Positions 1 through 4,936 of a DNA stretch of 18,576 bases are shown one piece after another (position 1 is the stretch's first letter; each line of letters begins with the position of its first letter). The notes under the pieces are model-generated. The model was not told the DNA's origin, ran no database searches, and saw only the letters and a list, made by a program, of their open reading frames with translations. This DNA comes from 2-01-FULL-41-26 sp964587505 (lineage in GTDB: Bacteria; Patescibacteriota; Minisyncoccia; 2-02-FULL-40-12; GWA2-44-9), in NCBI GenBank assembly GCA_964587505.1, contig CAZPLD010000013.1, positions 1 through 18,576 on the forward strand, in the 5' to 3' direction. Position numbers and translations under genes: made by a program.

Positions 1-98
1 AACTTTGGAAGAAACAAAAACGGGGCAAAGCCCGCATGAAAGAAACCGGCCGGGTCAATCTGGGCCAGGATGTTTTTTTGAAGATGCTGAAGCGTTAG
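1..98 (+). CDS. lepA: Elongation factor 4 (LepA), C-terminal end only
   Basis: Partial gene entering from the left edge; reading frame 3 gives about 31 residues ending at TAG 96-98. The translated tail contains KRGKARMKETGRVNLGQD followed by VFLKMLKR. This matches the conserved extreme C-terminus of LepA/EF4, where a basic GK(K/A)RMK stretch is followed by a GNVE(L/V)PQEAF-like segment. LepA is a translational GTPase acting on the ribosome. Nothing of the GTPase domain lies in the window, so identification rests on the C-terminal signature alone. No clear terminator follows; the next 360 bases hold the large palindrome. Confidence 0.85.
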   Translation, partial: LWKKQKRGKARMKETGRVNLGQDVFLKMLKR

Positions 99-104
99 CA
101 AAAA

Positions 105-123
105 CAGTGAGCTTGTCGAACTG
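105..123. repeat. Dispersed short repeat (CAGTTCGACAAGCTCACTG type)
   Basis: The reverse strand reads CAGTTCGACAAGCTCACTG. A degenerate copy (15 of 19 positions) lies at 2971-2989, directly against the CCA end of tRNA-Thr. It sits just after the lepA stop. The core TTCGACAAGCTCA looks like a dispersed intergenic repeat rather than part of a gene. Confidence 0.5.
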
Positions 124-137
124 CTGAAAAGATAATC

Positions 138-386
138 GCTCCGCCCCCATCACTTTTCTGTCACGGTTCCTCGTCTCGGGAACAGATTCGGTATGATTGA
201 ATTGATTTAAAGCCAAAATAACAGGTAACCCACGCTTGCCTCCTCGCCACGCCAGCCTATTGCCTGTCTATCGCAGGCAGGCTGGCGGCTCGGCGCTCGA
301 CCTATTATTTTGGAAATCAATAAGTCAACCAACCTCATCTGTTTCCTCGTCTCGTCAAAGTGACATAAAAGCGATAGGGGCTGTGC
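138..386. repeat. Long imperfect palindrome (~250 nt), MITE-like or folded RNA
   Basis: The left arm (138-224) and right arm (301-386) are imperfect reverse complements. Matching blocks from outside in are: GCtCcGCCCCCATC with GCaCaGCCCCTATC; CTTTTnTGTCAC (153-164 with 360-371); AACAGAT (181-187 with 337-343); and TTGATTT then CCAAAATAAyAGGT (202-226 with 300-320). The centre is a strong hairpin at 251-286. The left arm also has a local hairpin GTTCC/GGAAC (166-182). No convincing ORF uses this segment. It fills the lepA-to-467 gap together with the terminator at 408-439. A non-autonomous transposable element or a large structured RNA are both possible. Confidence 0.7.
251..286. repeat. Perfect nested hairpin GCCAGCCT..GCCTG / CAGGC..AGGCTGGC
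   Basis: GCCAGCCT (251-258), GCCTG (262-266), loop, CAGGC (274-278), AGGCTGGC (279-286). This is a 13-bp GC-rich stem with one 3-nt bulge. It forms the apex of the larger palindrome and resembles the REP-like hairpins scattered between genes in Parcubacteria. Confidence 0.7.
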
Positions 387-407
387 TTTTACTAAAATCA
401 ACTCACC

Positions 408-439
408 CTAAAAAAACAAAAAATGACCATTCTTGGTCA
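408..439 (-). terminator. Rho-independent terminator of the minus-strand pair
   Basis: Read on the minus strand, stem TGACCA, loop AGAA, stem TGGTCA (439-424) is followed by TTTTTTGTTTTTTT (423-410). It lies 28 bases after the stop at 467, so it supports real minus-strand transcription through the small gene at 467-670. Confidence 0.75.
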
Positions 440-466
440 GCGAGCCCGCAATGGGCAGAAGCCAAA

Positions 467-670
467 TTACTCTTCGCGAAAATACCGCCGGGCACTCCAC
501 ATATCCACGTGGCGGCCACTTTCGGTGACAACACCGAAGCCACCTTCCGACGGTTTTGCGAGACGGCCATCGTTACCAATGCCCCATTTGGACACAATCT
601 TCTCAATACGGTTACCCACCTTGACGTGCGTAGCTTCTCTGACGTCGACCCCATCTTTCATGTCTGCCAT
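467..670 (-). CDS. Small hypothetical protein (67 aa)
   Basis: I do not recognise this protein. It is soluble, with no signal peptide or membrane segment. It has a charged N-terminus (MADMKDGVDV), a central KVGNRIEKIVSKWGIG and a Gly/Ser-rich PSEGGFGVVTESGR near the end. Three things support it as a real gene: AAGGGAG sits 7-8 bases before the ATG at 670; a good terminator follows at 408-439; and the residue mix is natural. It is GC-richer than its neighbours, as are the two other genes here with strong Shine-Dalgarno sites (11340 and 15205-15414). It probably shares a transcript with the ORF at 695-838. Competing frames over the same stretch lack these signals. Confidence 0.6.
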   Translation of the reverse strand: MADMKDGVDVREATHVKVGNRIEKIVSKWGIGNDGRLAKPSEGGFGVVTESGRHVDMWSARRYFREE

Positions 671-682
671 GTTTGCACTCCC

Positions 683-716
683 TTGTTTCGAGGCCTATTT
701 GGCCTCCTCAAAACAA
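683..716 (-). promoter_or_regulatory. Leader hairpin upstream of the 467-670 gene
   Basis: On the minus strand TTGTTTTGAGGAGGCC pairs with GGCCTCGAAACAA across the loop AAATA, with one wobble and a short bulge. The stem contains the stop codon of the upstream ORF (695-697) and ends just before the AAGGGAG ribosome site of the next gene. It could couple or attenuate translation between the two. No U-tract follows, so it is probably not a terminator. Confidence 0.5.
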
Positions 717-838
717 ACAATACCACCTTTCGGGATAGTTGTCAAAACAAAATCGGTCCCTTGAGCATTGATGAGCGACACCCCACCCCGGTTTATTAAG
801 CGAAGGGTATATGCCTTCAGAGAAGGCCGCGCAGGCAT
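695..838 (-). CDS. Small hypothetical protein (47 aa)
   Basis: Function unknown. From the ATG at 838 the product starts MPARPSLKAYTLRLINRGG and ends TIPKGGIVCFEEAK. The composition is plausible for a small beta-rich protein. The stop lies 24 bases before the start of the 467-670 gene, suggesting a two-gene transcript. No good Shine-Dalgarno is present; the ATG lies inside an inverted repeat (834-843 with 855-864) that could hide it. The same frame extends upstream to 895, but that part runs through hairpins and looks non-coding. Real but uncertain. Confidence 0.4.
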   Translation of the reverse strand: MPARPSLKAYTLRLINRGGVSLINAQGTDFVLTTIPKGGIVCFEEAK

Positions 839-920
839 TATTTGCTTGGTTCTTAAATAATGCCGAGCGACAAGAAAGATTTGCCGCTGGAGCAAATCTA
901 TTCTGGTTCGATGAAGGCAT
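811..920. other. Structured block with mutually exclusive pairings
   Basis: An outer stem ATGCCTTCA (811-819) with TGAAGGCAT (912-920) encloses two hairpins. These are GGCATTATTT/AAATAATGCC (834-843, 855-864) and AGATTTGC/GCAAATCT (877-884, 892-899). A local hairpin GCCTTC-AGA-GAAGGC (813-827) competes with the outer stem. It lies immediately upstream of the promoter at 967-975. The pairing is visible, but transcription of either strand is not shown. Confidence 0.5.
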
Positions 921-966
921 GTGGCCTGAGCGAATCTTTTGGGATAAGGTGGAGCGAGGAGTTTTT

Positions 967-975
967 TGCTATACT
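967..975 (+). promoter_or_regulatory. Extended -10 promoter TGCTATACT
   Basis: TG-C-TATACT is an extended -10 box (5 of 6 to TATAAT); no -35 box is evident. A start near 982 would give a 5' leader carrying AGGAGG and the short ORF at 1009, reading on towards ftsB. Confidence 0.5.
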
Positions 976-1008
976 TAATAAAACGCCGGGACGAGGAGGA
1001 ATCCGACC

Positions 1009-1083
1009 ATGGACAAGGTAACCAATAGCGATATAAGTATCCAGATAATTCTAATTGTTTTTCGGTTTAGCATGATTATATAA
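1009..1083 (+). CDS. Short leader ORF (24 aa) ahead of ftsB
   Basis: ATG at 1009 follows a textbook GAGGAGG (993-999) by 9 bases. The ORF encodes MDKVTNSDISIQIILIVFRF plus SMII and stops at 1081-1083, 4 bases before the ftsB ATG. The C-terminal half is hydrophobic. It could be a translated leader that couples ribosomes into ftsB, which lacks its own ribosome site, or a chance ORF behind a good Shine-Dalgarno. It is not a missed N-terminus of ftsB because the frame differs. Confidence 0.35.
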   Translation: MDKVTNSDISIQIILIVFRFSMII

Positions 1084-1084
1084 T
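1055..1084 (+). promoter_or_regulatory. Promoter-like boxes directly before ftsB
   Basis: TTGTTT (1055-1060) lies 18 bases before TATAAT (1079-1084), but the latter is only 3 bases from the ATG. An overlapping extended box TGA-TTATAT (1073-1081) leaves 6 bases to ATG 1088, the leaderless spacing seen elsewhere in this window. Confidence 0.4.
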
Positions 1085-1087
1085 AAC

Positions 1088-1459
1088 ATGAGGTTCTTAA
1101 ATTCCAAAATATTTACTGCTCTGGCCGGTGTTCTTGTTTTGTGGCTTACCCTTTCTTCGGTGAACCTTAGTTCCCAGAGGAGTTTGGTTGAGAAGGATGT
1201 GAAGAATGCCGAGGCCAAAATAAATGAAGTCCAGGCCGATACCGACTATCTCAATAAATTTTTGGCTTATTTTCAAACCCCGGCTTTTCTTGAAAAAGAA
1301 GCCCGTTTGAAGTTAAATTATAAAGCCCAAGGAGAAGAAGTAGTTTTTATATACAAAGATAAGAATGTGAAAAAAGCGTCCGAGTCCGTAAGTTTTGAAG
1401 AATTATTGGGCAAAATGCCCAACTACAAAAAGTGGTTTTTATATTTGCTCGGTTATTGA
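1088..1459 (+). CDS. ftsB: Septum formation initiator, FtsB/DivIC family
   Basis: A bitopic membrane protein of 123 aa. A short cytoplasmic start is followed by one membrane segment at about residues 9-27, then a coiled coil at about 30-60 (SQRSLVEKDVKNAEAKINEV), then the family hallmark FLEKEARLKLNYKAQGEEVV, an xxExxAR..L.y...GE pattern typical of FtsB/DivIC. In well-studied bacteria this family bridges FtsL and FtsQ in the divisome outside the membrane. The C-terminal tail (about residues 90-123) is longer than in short E. coli FtsB, closer to DivIC. The start is the only sensible ATG before the membrane segment and has no Shine-Dalgarno. FtsE/FtsX lie further on in the window. Confidence 0.85.
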   Translation: MRFLNSKIFTALAGVLVLWLTLSSVNLSSQRSLVEKDVKNAEAKINEVQADTDYLNKFLAYFQTPAFLEKEARLKLNYKAQGEEVVFIYKDKNVKKASESVSFEELLGKMPNYKKWFLYLLGY

Positions 1460-1507
1460 GGAGCGAAGGAGACGAAATACTAAGGCCAGCAGGCCGAATG
1501 TACTAAT

Positions 1508-1581
1508 GCGGGATTCGTATAGTGGCAATACGCGACCTTCCCAAGGTTGAGACACGGGTCCGATTCCCGTATCCCGCTCCA
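1508..1581 (+). tRNA. tRNA-Gly (anticodon CCC), CCA encoded
   Basis: Acceptor GCGGGAT pairs with ATCCCGC (1571-1577), followed by discriminator T and CCA. D-stem GTAT/ATAC; anticodon stem CGACC/GGTTG with loop TTCCCAA, giving anticodon CCC (reads GGG); T-stem ACGGG/CCCGT. The T-loop reads TCCGATT, so position 55 is C instead of the almost invariant U. A protein-like frame on the opposite strand is an antisense artefact of this tRNA. Confidence 0.95.
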
Positions 1582-1585
1582 GGGT

Positions 1586-1625
1586 AAAATAAAACTGCTC
1601 CCTGAAATGGGAGTGGTTTTATTTT
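1586..1625 (+). terminator. Strong terminator after tRNA-Gly
   Basis: A long stem of AAAATAAAACTGCTCCC (1586-1602) with GGGAGTGGTTTTATTTT (1609-1625) encloses loop TGAAAT; one stem position is mismatched. The stem's T-rich 3' arm supplies the U-tract. It starts 5 bases after the tRNA CCA. Confidence 0.85.
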
Positions 1626-1631
1626 GTCTCT

Positions 1632-1782
1632 CGGGTAGAGCGAGGTCTTGAGACCTCGCGTCGGAAGTCGAAAAGCGGAGCGATGTTCTGACGACAATTG
1701 GGAGGAAGAACCGCGAGCTGGGCCTGCGACCGAATCGGCGGAAGCCGATGAGAGTTGTAGGCGACTCCCGCTACCCGCTCCA
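1632..1782 (+). ncRNA. GC-rich folded element ending in CTCCA (unknown RNA or tRNA-derived repeat)
   Basis: A closing stem CGGGTAG (1632-1638) pairs perfectly with CTACCCG (1771-1777), followed by CTCCA. Inside are hairpin GCGAGGTC-TTGA-GACCTCGC (1640-1659), stem GTCGGAA/TTCTGAC (1660-1666, 1686-1692, one wobble), stem ACAATT/AGTTGT (1694-1699, 1753-1758, one wobble) and hairpin ATCGGC-GGAA-GCCGAT (1734-1749). All four are compatible in one nested fold. The segment is clearly GC-richer than its flanks, the usual sign of a structured RNA in an AT-rich genome. Its last 20 bases match the tRNA-Gly 3' end at 16 positions. It is not a canonical tRNA, tmRNA, RNase P or SRP RNA as far as I can tell. 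The upstream terminator separates it from tRNA-Gly transcription, and no promoter is obvious. Confidence 0.5.
1763..1782 (+). repeat. tRNA-Gly 3'-end copy (att-like), copy 2
   Basis: GACTCCCGCTACCCGCTCCA resembles bases 1562-1581 of tRNA-Gly (16 of 20). A shorter third copy (ACCCGCTCCA) is at 2376-2385. Duplicated tRNA 3' ends are typical attachment-site scars, but no integrase is in the window. Confidence 0.45.
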
Positions 1783-1809
1783 AAATAGAGACTTTTTGTA
1801 AGGTAGGTA

Positions 1810-1838
1810 TTGACAATTAGACATCTTTTAAGTATTAT
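1810..1838 (+). promoter_or_regulatory. Sigma-70-type promoter for the 1876 gene
   Basis: TTGACA (1810-1815), 17-base spacer, TATTAT (1833-1838). The expected start near 1845 gives a leader of about 31 bases carrying GGAGG. Confidence 0.8.
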
Positions 1839-1875
1839 CCACGCAGTTCTTGAAACCAAACTGGAGGTTATCAAA

Positions 1876-2217
1876 ATGGTAAAGATGCTTAGAATCCTTA
1901 GCATTTCGATTATGGTGCTTGTGGGAATTGCGGTAGTTTCTGAAGCTTGTCTCTTTCTAATACATCTTGGCTCTGGCTATCAACGATATGCCGGTAGTAG
2001 AAATTATGAAGACCATTATGCCTTTGTCTATTGGAAAGATTTTGGACACGTGATTCGTTACAATTACTACAAAGACGGCACTGAAAACGCTCGTATATAT
2101 ACGTGGTATGATATACCACTGAAAGACCTCGAGCCAAATAATCCTGATTTTCAAAAAGTCCGCAATCTCGCTCGCAAGATTGCTCTCAATAATTTCCCCG
2201 AATACAAGTTACCTTGA
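1876..2217 (+). CDS. Hypothetical membrane-anchored protein (113 aa)
   Basis: Not recognised. One N-terminal membrane segment or uncleaved signal (about residues 5-31, LRILSISIMVLVGIAVV...) precedes a soluble domain of about 80 residues rich in Tyr, Trp and His (HYAFVYWKDFGHVIRYNYYK). ATG 1876 is chosen over an upstream in-frame codon because GGAGG (1863-1867) lies 8 bases before it and the upstream codons overlap the -35/-10 region. The gene forms a complete cassette with its own promoter (1810-1838) and terminator (2239-2277), placed between two copies of a tRNA-Gly 3' end. It may therefore be an inserted accessory gene. Confidence 0.75.
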   Translation: MVKMLRILSISIMVLVGIAVVSEACLFLIHLGSGYQRYAGSRNYEDHYAFVYWKDFGHVIRYNYYKDGTENARIYTWYDIPLKDLEPNNPDFQKVRNLARKIALNNFPEYKLP

Positions 2218-2238
2218 GATAATCGGGATCTGATTGGC

Positions 2239-2277
2239 AAACAGCAAAAGTGATATTACTCCTTTTGCTGTTTTTTA
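2239..2277 (+). terminator. Terminator after the 1876 gene
   Basis: AAACAGCAAAAG (2239-2250) pairs with CTTTTGCTGTTT (2262-2273), loop of 11, followed by TTTT; 22 bases after the stop. Confidence 0.85.
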
Positions 2278-2375
2278 TTATTCTAAGGAATTGATTCGAG
2301 CGTCTTTTGCTGATAAACTAGGTATATAAAATAAGTCAGTCGATAACTGGAAATAGGTTCTAACGTCATCCACTA

Positions 2376-2385
2376 ACCCGCTCCA
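2376..2385 (+). repeat. tRNA-Gly 3'-end copy (att-like), copy 3
   Basis: ACCCGCTCCA, identical to 1773-1782 and sharing CCCGCTCCA with the tRNA-Gly end at 1573-1581. It is flanked by CACT/AGTG, and the surrounding 2281-2410 bases hold no gene. Confidence 0.35.
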
Positions 2386-2413
2386 AAGTGGATAATTAAT
2401 TTTTTAAATACCC

Positions 2414-2419
2414 TATACT
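2414..2419 (+). promoter_or_regulatory. -10 box TATACT for the 2451 gene
   Basis: TATACT 31 bases before the start; the hexamer 17 bases upstream (GATAAT, 2391-2396) is a poor -35. The leader contains AAAGGAAG (2439-2446). Confidence 0.45.
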
Positions 2420-2450
2420 TAACACAGTTGTTTAAAACAAAGGAAGTATG

Positions 2451-2843
2451 ATGAGGGGATTTTTCCTTGCTCTGATTGTTATTTTTTCTTGTTCTTCGGC
2501 GTGGGCCCAAGCTCTTTCAGACAAAACAGTAGACAAAAAATTCGTAATCGTGAACGGATTTATGGTTGGCGCCACCATCTTTGACGTAGAAACGACCTTT
2601 CGCGGATTGGAAAATTGCTCAAACTGCAAAGAACTCAACCCTTTGATGCGCCCATTTGTTAATTCCGGCCGGCCGGCTACTTACGCTGTAGAAACAGGCG
2701 TAAACACAGCGATAATTTACTACAGCTACAGACTGAAGGAGAACGGCAGTAAATTATGGTGGGCCATACCGTTTGCGGTCGGAGCAGTCCATAGCGTAGC
2801 CGGTAGTGCCAACCTGCGTTTTAGCACAAAATTTACCTTTTAA
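2451..2843 (+). CDS. Exported or membrane hypothetical protein (130 aa), DUF5658-like
   Basis: A clear signal peptide (MRGFFLALIVIFSCSSAWAQ) with a likely cut after AWA. The mature part has a DVETTFRGLENC...CKELNPLMRPF segment, then two hydrophobic stretches (about residues 75-90 and 100-115) with TAIIYYSYRLK, KLWWAIPF and VHSVAGSANLRF. The D..TT...L....E.NPL.RPF and WW.P....H....N.R pattern resembles hypothetical proteins of DUF5658 type; this is from memory and function is unknown. Two adjacent ATGs exist (2448, 2451). The second is preferred because AAAGGAAG ends 4 bases before it, against 1 base for the first. Its stop codon is part of the terminator stem. Confidence 0.75.
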   Translation: MRGFFLALIVIFSCSSAWAQALSDKTVDKKFVIVNGFMVGATIFDVETTFRGLENCSNCKELNPLMRPFVNSGRPATYAVETGVNTAIIYYSYRLKENGSKLWWAIPFAVGAVHSVAGSANLRFSTKFTF

Positions 2844-2868
2844 ATGCGTTGTAAAAAGCGCATTTTTT
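2842..2868 (+). terminator. Terminator overlapping the stop codon
   Basis: AAATGCG (2842-2848) with CGCATTT (2859-2865), loop of 10, T-run to 2868. The first two stem bases are the last two bases of the TAA stop. Confidence 0.75.
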
Positions 2869-2876
2869 GATAGAAT
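2867..2876 (+). promoter_or_regulatory. Extended -10 promoter for tRNA-Thr
   Basis: TG-A-TAGAAT (2868-2876), 21 bases before the mature tRNA, immediately after the preceding terminator's T-run. No good -35 is visible. Confidence 0.5.
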
Positions 2877-2897
2877 AGGTTAAATATCCGATTATAT

Positions 2898-2972
2898 GCC
2901 GGCCTAGCTCAATGGTAGAGCATTCGCATCGTAAGCGAAGGGTTCCGGGTTCAAGTCCCGGGGTCGGCTCCA
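2898..2972 (+). tRNA. tRNA-Thr (anticodon CGT), CCA encoded
   Basis: Acceptor GCCGGCC pairs with GGTCGGC (2962-2968), discriminator T, then CCA. D-arm GCTC/GAGC; anticodon stem TTCGC/GCGAA with loop ATCGTAA, anticodon CGT (reads ACG); T-arm CCGGG-TTCAAGT-CCCGG. All arms are standard. Confidence 0.95.
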
Positions 2973-2997
2973 CTTCAACAAGTTCAGTGCAAGCAAC

Positions 2998-3022
2998 AAA
3001 AAAGAGTCATTTATGACTCTTT
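2998..3022 (-). terminator. Terminator of ftsH, overlapping its stop codon
   Basis: On the minus strand AAAGAGTCA, loop TAAA, TGACTCTTT, then TTT. The stem encodes the last codons (AAA GAG TCA) and the loop holds the TAA stop (3011-3013). Confidence 0.8.
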
Positions 3023-4822
3023 AACTATTTTTTCTATTTCTTCTCTTTCCAGCGTCTCTTTCTCCATTAATGCATTGGCTATTTTTTCAAGTTTGCCAGA
3101 GTGTTTATTGATGACTGTTTCAGCGTCTTGGTAGGCTTTGTCCAATATTTTTCTGACCTCCATATCTATTTCTCTTTGTGTTTGTTCGCTTTGGTTTGAC
3201 CAAGGACTGTCATTCTTTTGGTTAAAATTAACTGGTCCCAATTCGCTCATTCCCAACTCGCAAACCATTGTTCTGGCGAGTTCGCTTGCCCGTTCTATGT
3301 CATTCTGGGCTCCGGCGGTAATCCTATCAAACACTTTTTTCTCAGCTACTCTGCCGCCGAACAGGATGCTTAAATTCTCCATCAAATACTCTTGCGAAAC
3401 ATTATATCTGTCTTTTTCGGGGAGCTGACTGGTGATACCGAGGGCTCTCCCTCTGGGAATGATGGATACCTTATAAAGAGGATCGTTGCCGGGCATCATC
3501 ACTGCAACCAACGCATGTCCTGCTTCGTGGACGGCCGTAATTTTTTTTTCTGCCTCGGTCATTACTGAGGAGAGGGATTTATTTTCACGTCCCATCAGAA
3601 TTTTTTCTCTGGCAAATTCGAAGTCCTTCATTGAAACAGATTCTTTGCTTTCTTTAGCCGCGTTCAAGGCGGCTTCGTTGACTAGATTTGCCAGATCGGC
3701 TCCGCTATATCCCGGAGTCATGCGGGCTAAGACTTTCATGTCAATTTGAGGGCTAAGCGCCACGCCTCGGACATGGATAGCCAGAACCTCTTCCCGGCCC
3801 TTGATGTCGGGAAGGTGGACGCTAACTTTTCTATCGAACCTGCCGGGTCTTAGGAGGGCTTCATCTAGTTTGTCTTCGCGATTTGTGGCAGCGATGACAA
3901 TAATCCCTTTTGTGCTTTCAAATCCGTCCATTTCAACCAACACTTGGTTCAACGTCTGCTCTAATTCATTGTGGCCTGTTATAGTATTGCCCGAACCCCT
4001 CTTTCCCAAGGCATCTACTTCATCAATGAATATAATGCATGGCGGATTTGCTCTTGCTTTGTCGAATAGTTCCCTAACCCTAGAAGCTCCGACTCCAACA
4101 AATTTTTCTACAAATTCTGAACCAGCCATTGAGAAAAAAGGTACATTGGCTTCGCCGGCTACTGCTCTTGCAAGCAATGTTTTACCTACCCCCGGAGGCC
4201 CGACAAGCAATACTCCCTTTGGAATTCTTCCGCCAAGCTTAGTGTATTTGTAGGGATAGCCGAGGAAGTCAACAATTTCACTAAGCTCTTCTTTGGCCTC
4301 GTCACAACCGGCTACATCCCTAAAAGTTACCGGCTTTGACTTGTCTCGCTCTTTTATTCTAGCCCTCATAAATCCTCCGATATTGCCAATACTGCTGTTC
4401 CCGCCTCCGCTGTTGACTGAATTAACCCTGCTTATTATATATAAGACAAAACCAACTATTAAAATTATTGGTAACAAATTAAGCACCATTTCCAAAAATG
4501 ACGGCACTCGGTTTCGCTTTATAATTTCCGGAACGGGGTTCTGGCTCTCAAGCTTACGGCTTAAGAAAGCTGAATCGCCCTCGCCGATACTGCTTTCAAA
4601 GCGTGTTTTTCCGCCGTCTTTAGAGGCTGTAAATTCGCCCTCAACGGCGCCGTCGGGATAAATTGTTATTTTTTTGATAGTGGCCTTATCGATTTCTTTG
4701 AGGAGGTCGCTATAGATCAATGTTGTTGTACCGGGGTCCTTGAATACATATAAGAAAGAGATTGCGCTTAATATAATTAACAATGGCAACATAAGGCGGC
4801 CGACTATGTTTTTAGGATTCAC
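3011..4822 (-). CDS. ftsH: ATP-dependent zinc metalloprotease FtsH
   Basis: A membrane-bound AAA+ protease that degrades membrane and regulatory proteins as a hexamer. Counting from the upstream GTG (4834): first membrane segment about 14-31, a short external domain, second segment about 116-135, then the AAA module with Walker A GPPGVGKT (212-219), Walker B IIFIDE (267-272) and the second region of homology ATNREDKLDEALLRPGRFDR. The peptidase has HEAGH (436-440) and the third zinc ligand Asp in TAGAQNDIE (about 512). I place the start at GTG 4822 (603 aa) because TGGAG lies 6 bases upstream; GTG 4834 would lie on that ribosome site. Length and motifs are normal for the family. It diverges from prfB and has its own terminator. 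Confidence 0.97.
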   Translation of the reverse strand: MNPKNIVGRLMLPLLIILSAISFLYVFKDPGTTTLIYSDLLKEIDKATIKKITIYPDGAVEGEFTASKDGGKTRFESSIGEGDSAFLSRKLESQNPVPEIIKRNRVPSFLEMVLNLLPIILIVGFVLYIISRVNSVNSGGGNSSIGNIGGFMRARIKERDKSKPVTFRDVAGCDEAKEELSEIVDFLGYPYKYTKLGGRIPKGVLLVGPPGVGKTLLARAVAGEANVPFFSMAGSEFVEKFVGVGASRVRELFDKARANPPCIIFIDEVDALGKRGSGNTITGHNELEQTLNQVLVEMDGFESTKGIIVIAATNREDKLDEALLRPGRFDRKVSVHLPDIKGREEVLAIHVRGVALSPQIDMKVLARMTPGYSGADLANLVNEAALNAAKESKESVSMKDFEFAREKILMGRENKSLSSVMTEAEKKITAVHEAGHALVAVMMPGNDPLYKVSIIPRGRALGITSQLPEKDRYNVSQEYLMENLSILFGGRVAEKKVFDRITAGAQNDIERASELARTMVCELGMSELGPVNFNQKNDSPWSNQSEQTQREIDMEVRKILDKAYQDAETVINKHSGKLEKIANALMEKETLEREEIEKIVKES

Positions 4823-4863
4823 ACAGAACTCCACTTTGTTTTAAATGTGCCAAATTGTTTAAG

Positions 4864-4892
4864 ATTTAAACACAATTAAAGCTACGAAGCAA
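4864..4892 (-). promoter_or_regulatory. Possible ftsH promoter
   Basis: On the minus strand TTGCTT (4892-4887), 17 bases, TTAAAT (4869-4864). The leader would be about 35 bases and carry TGGAG. A near-palindrome AATTGTTTAA/TTAAACACAATT (4853-4877) overlaps it, between the two divergent genes. Confidence 0.4.
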
Positions 4893-4900
4893 TACAGCCG

Positions 4901-4929
4901 TTGAAGTCTTTGGAAATTTTTGTAATAAT
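4901..4929 (+). promoter_or_regulatory. Leaderless promoter of prfB
   Basis: TTGAAG (4901-4906), 17-base spacer, AATAAT (4924-4929) with an extended TGT. The -10 box ends 7 bases before GTG 4937, so transcription would start at the start codon. Confidence 0.55.
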
Positions 4930-4936
4930 AATATAT

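Noticed and set aside
207..401. Minus-strand frame of 64 codons
   Set aside because: Lies almost entirely in the palindrome, so its sequence is explained by the repeat; no start signals.
236..799. Open frame of 187 codons on the plus strand
   Set aside because: It runs through the large palindrome, the minus-strand terminator and both minus-strand small genes; no ribosome site and low-complexity product.
877..920. tRNA-like T-loop word GGTTCGAT
   Set aside because: No T-stem pairs around it and no CCA follows.
1503..1904. Minus-strand frame containing GYGNRTRVSTLGRSRIAT
   Set aside because: A known kind of artefact: the antisense of a tRNA (here tRNA-Gly), extended across the folded element and the 1810 promoter.
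2281..2447. Possible fourth tRNA (GGTTCTAAC ... CCCGCTCCA)
   Set aside because: Only the last 9-10 bases match a tRNA; no acceptor, D or anticodon stem can be formed.
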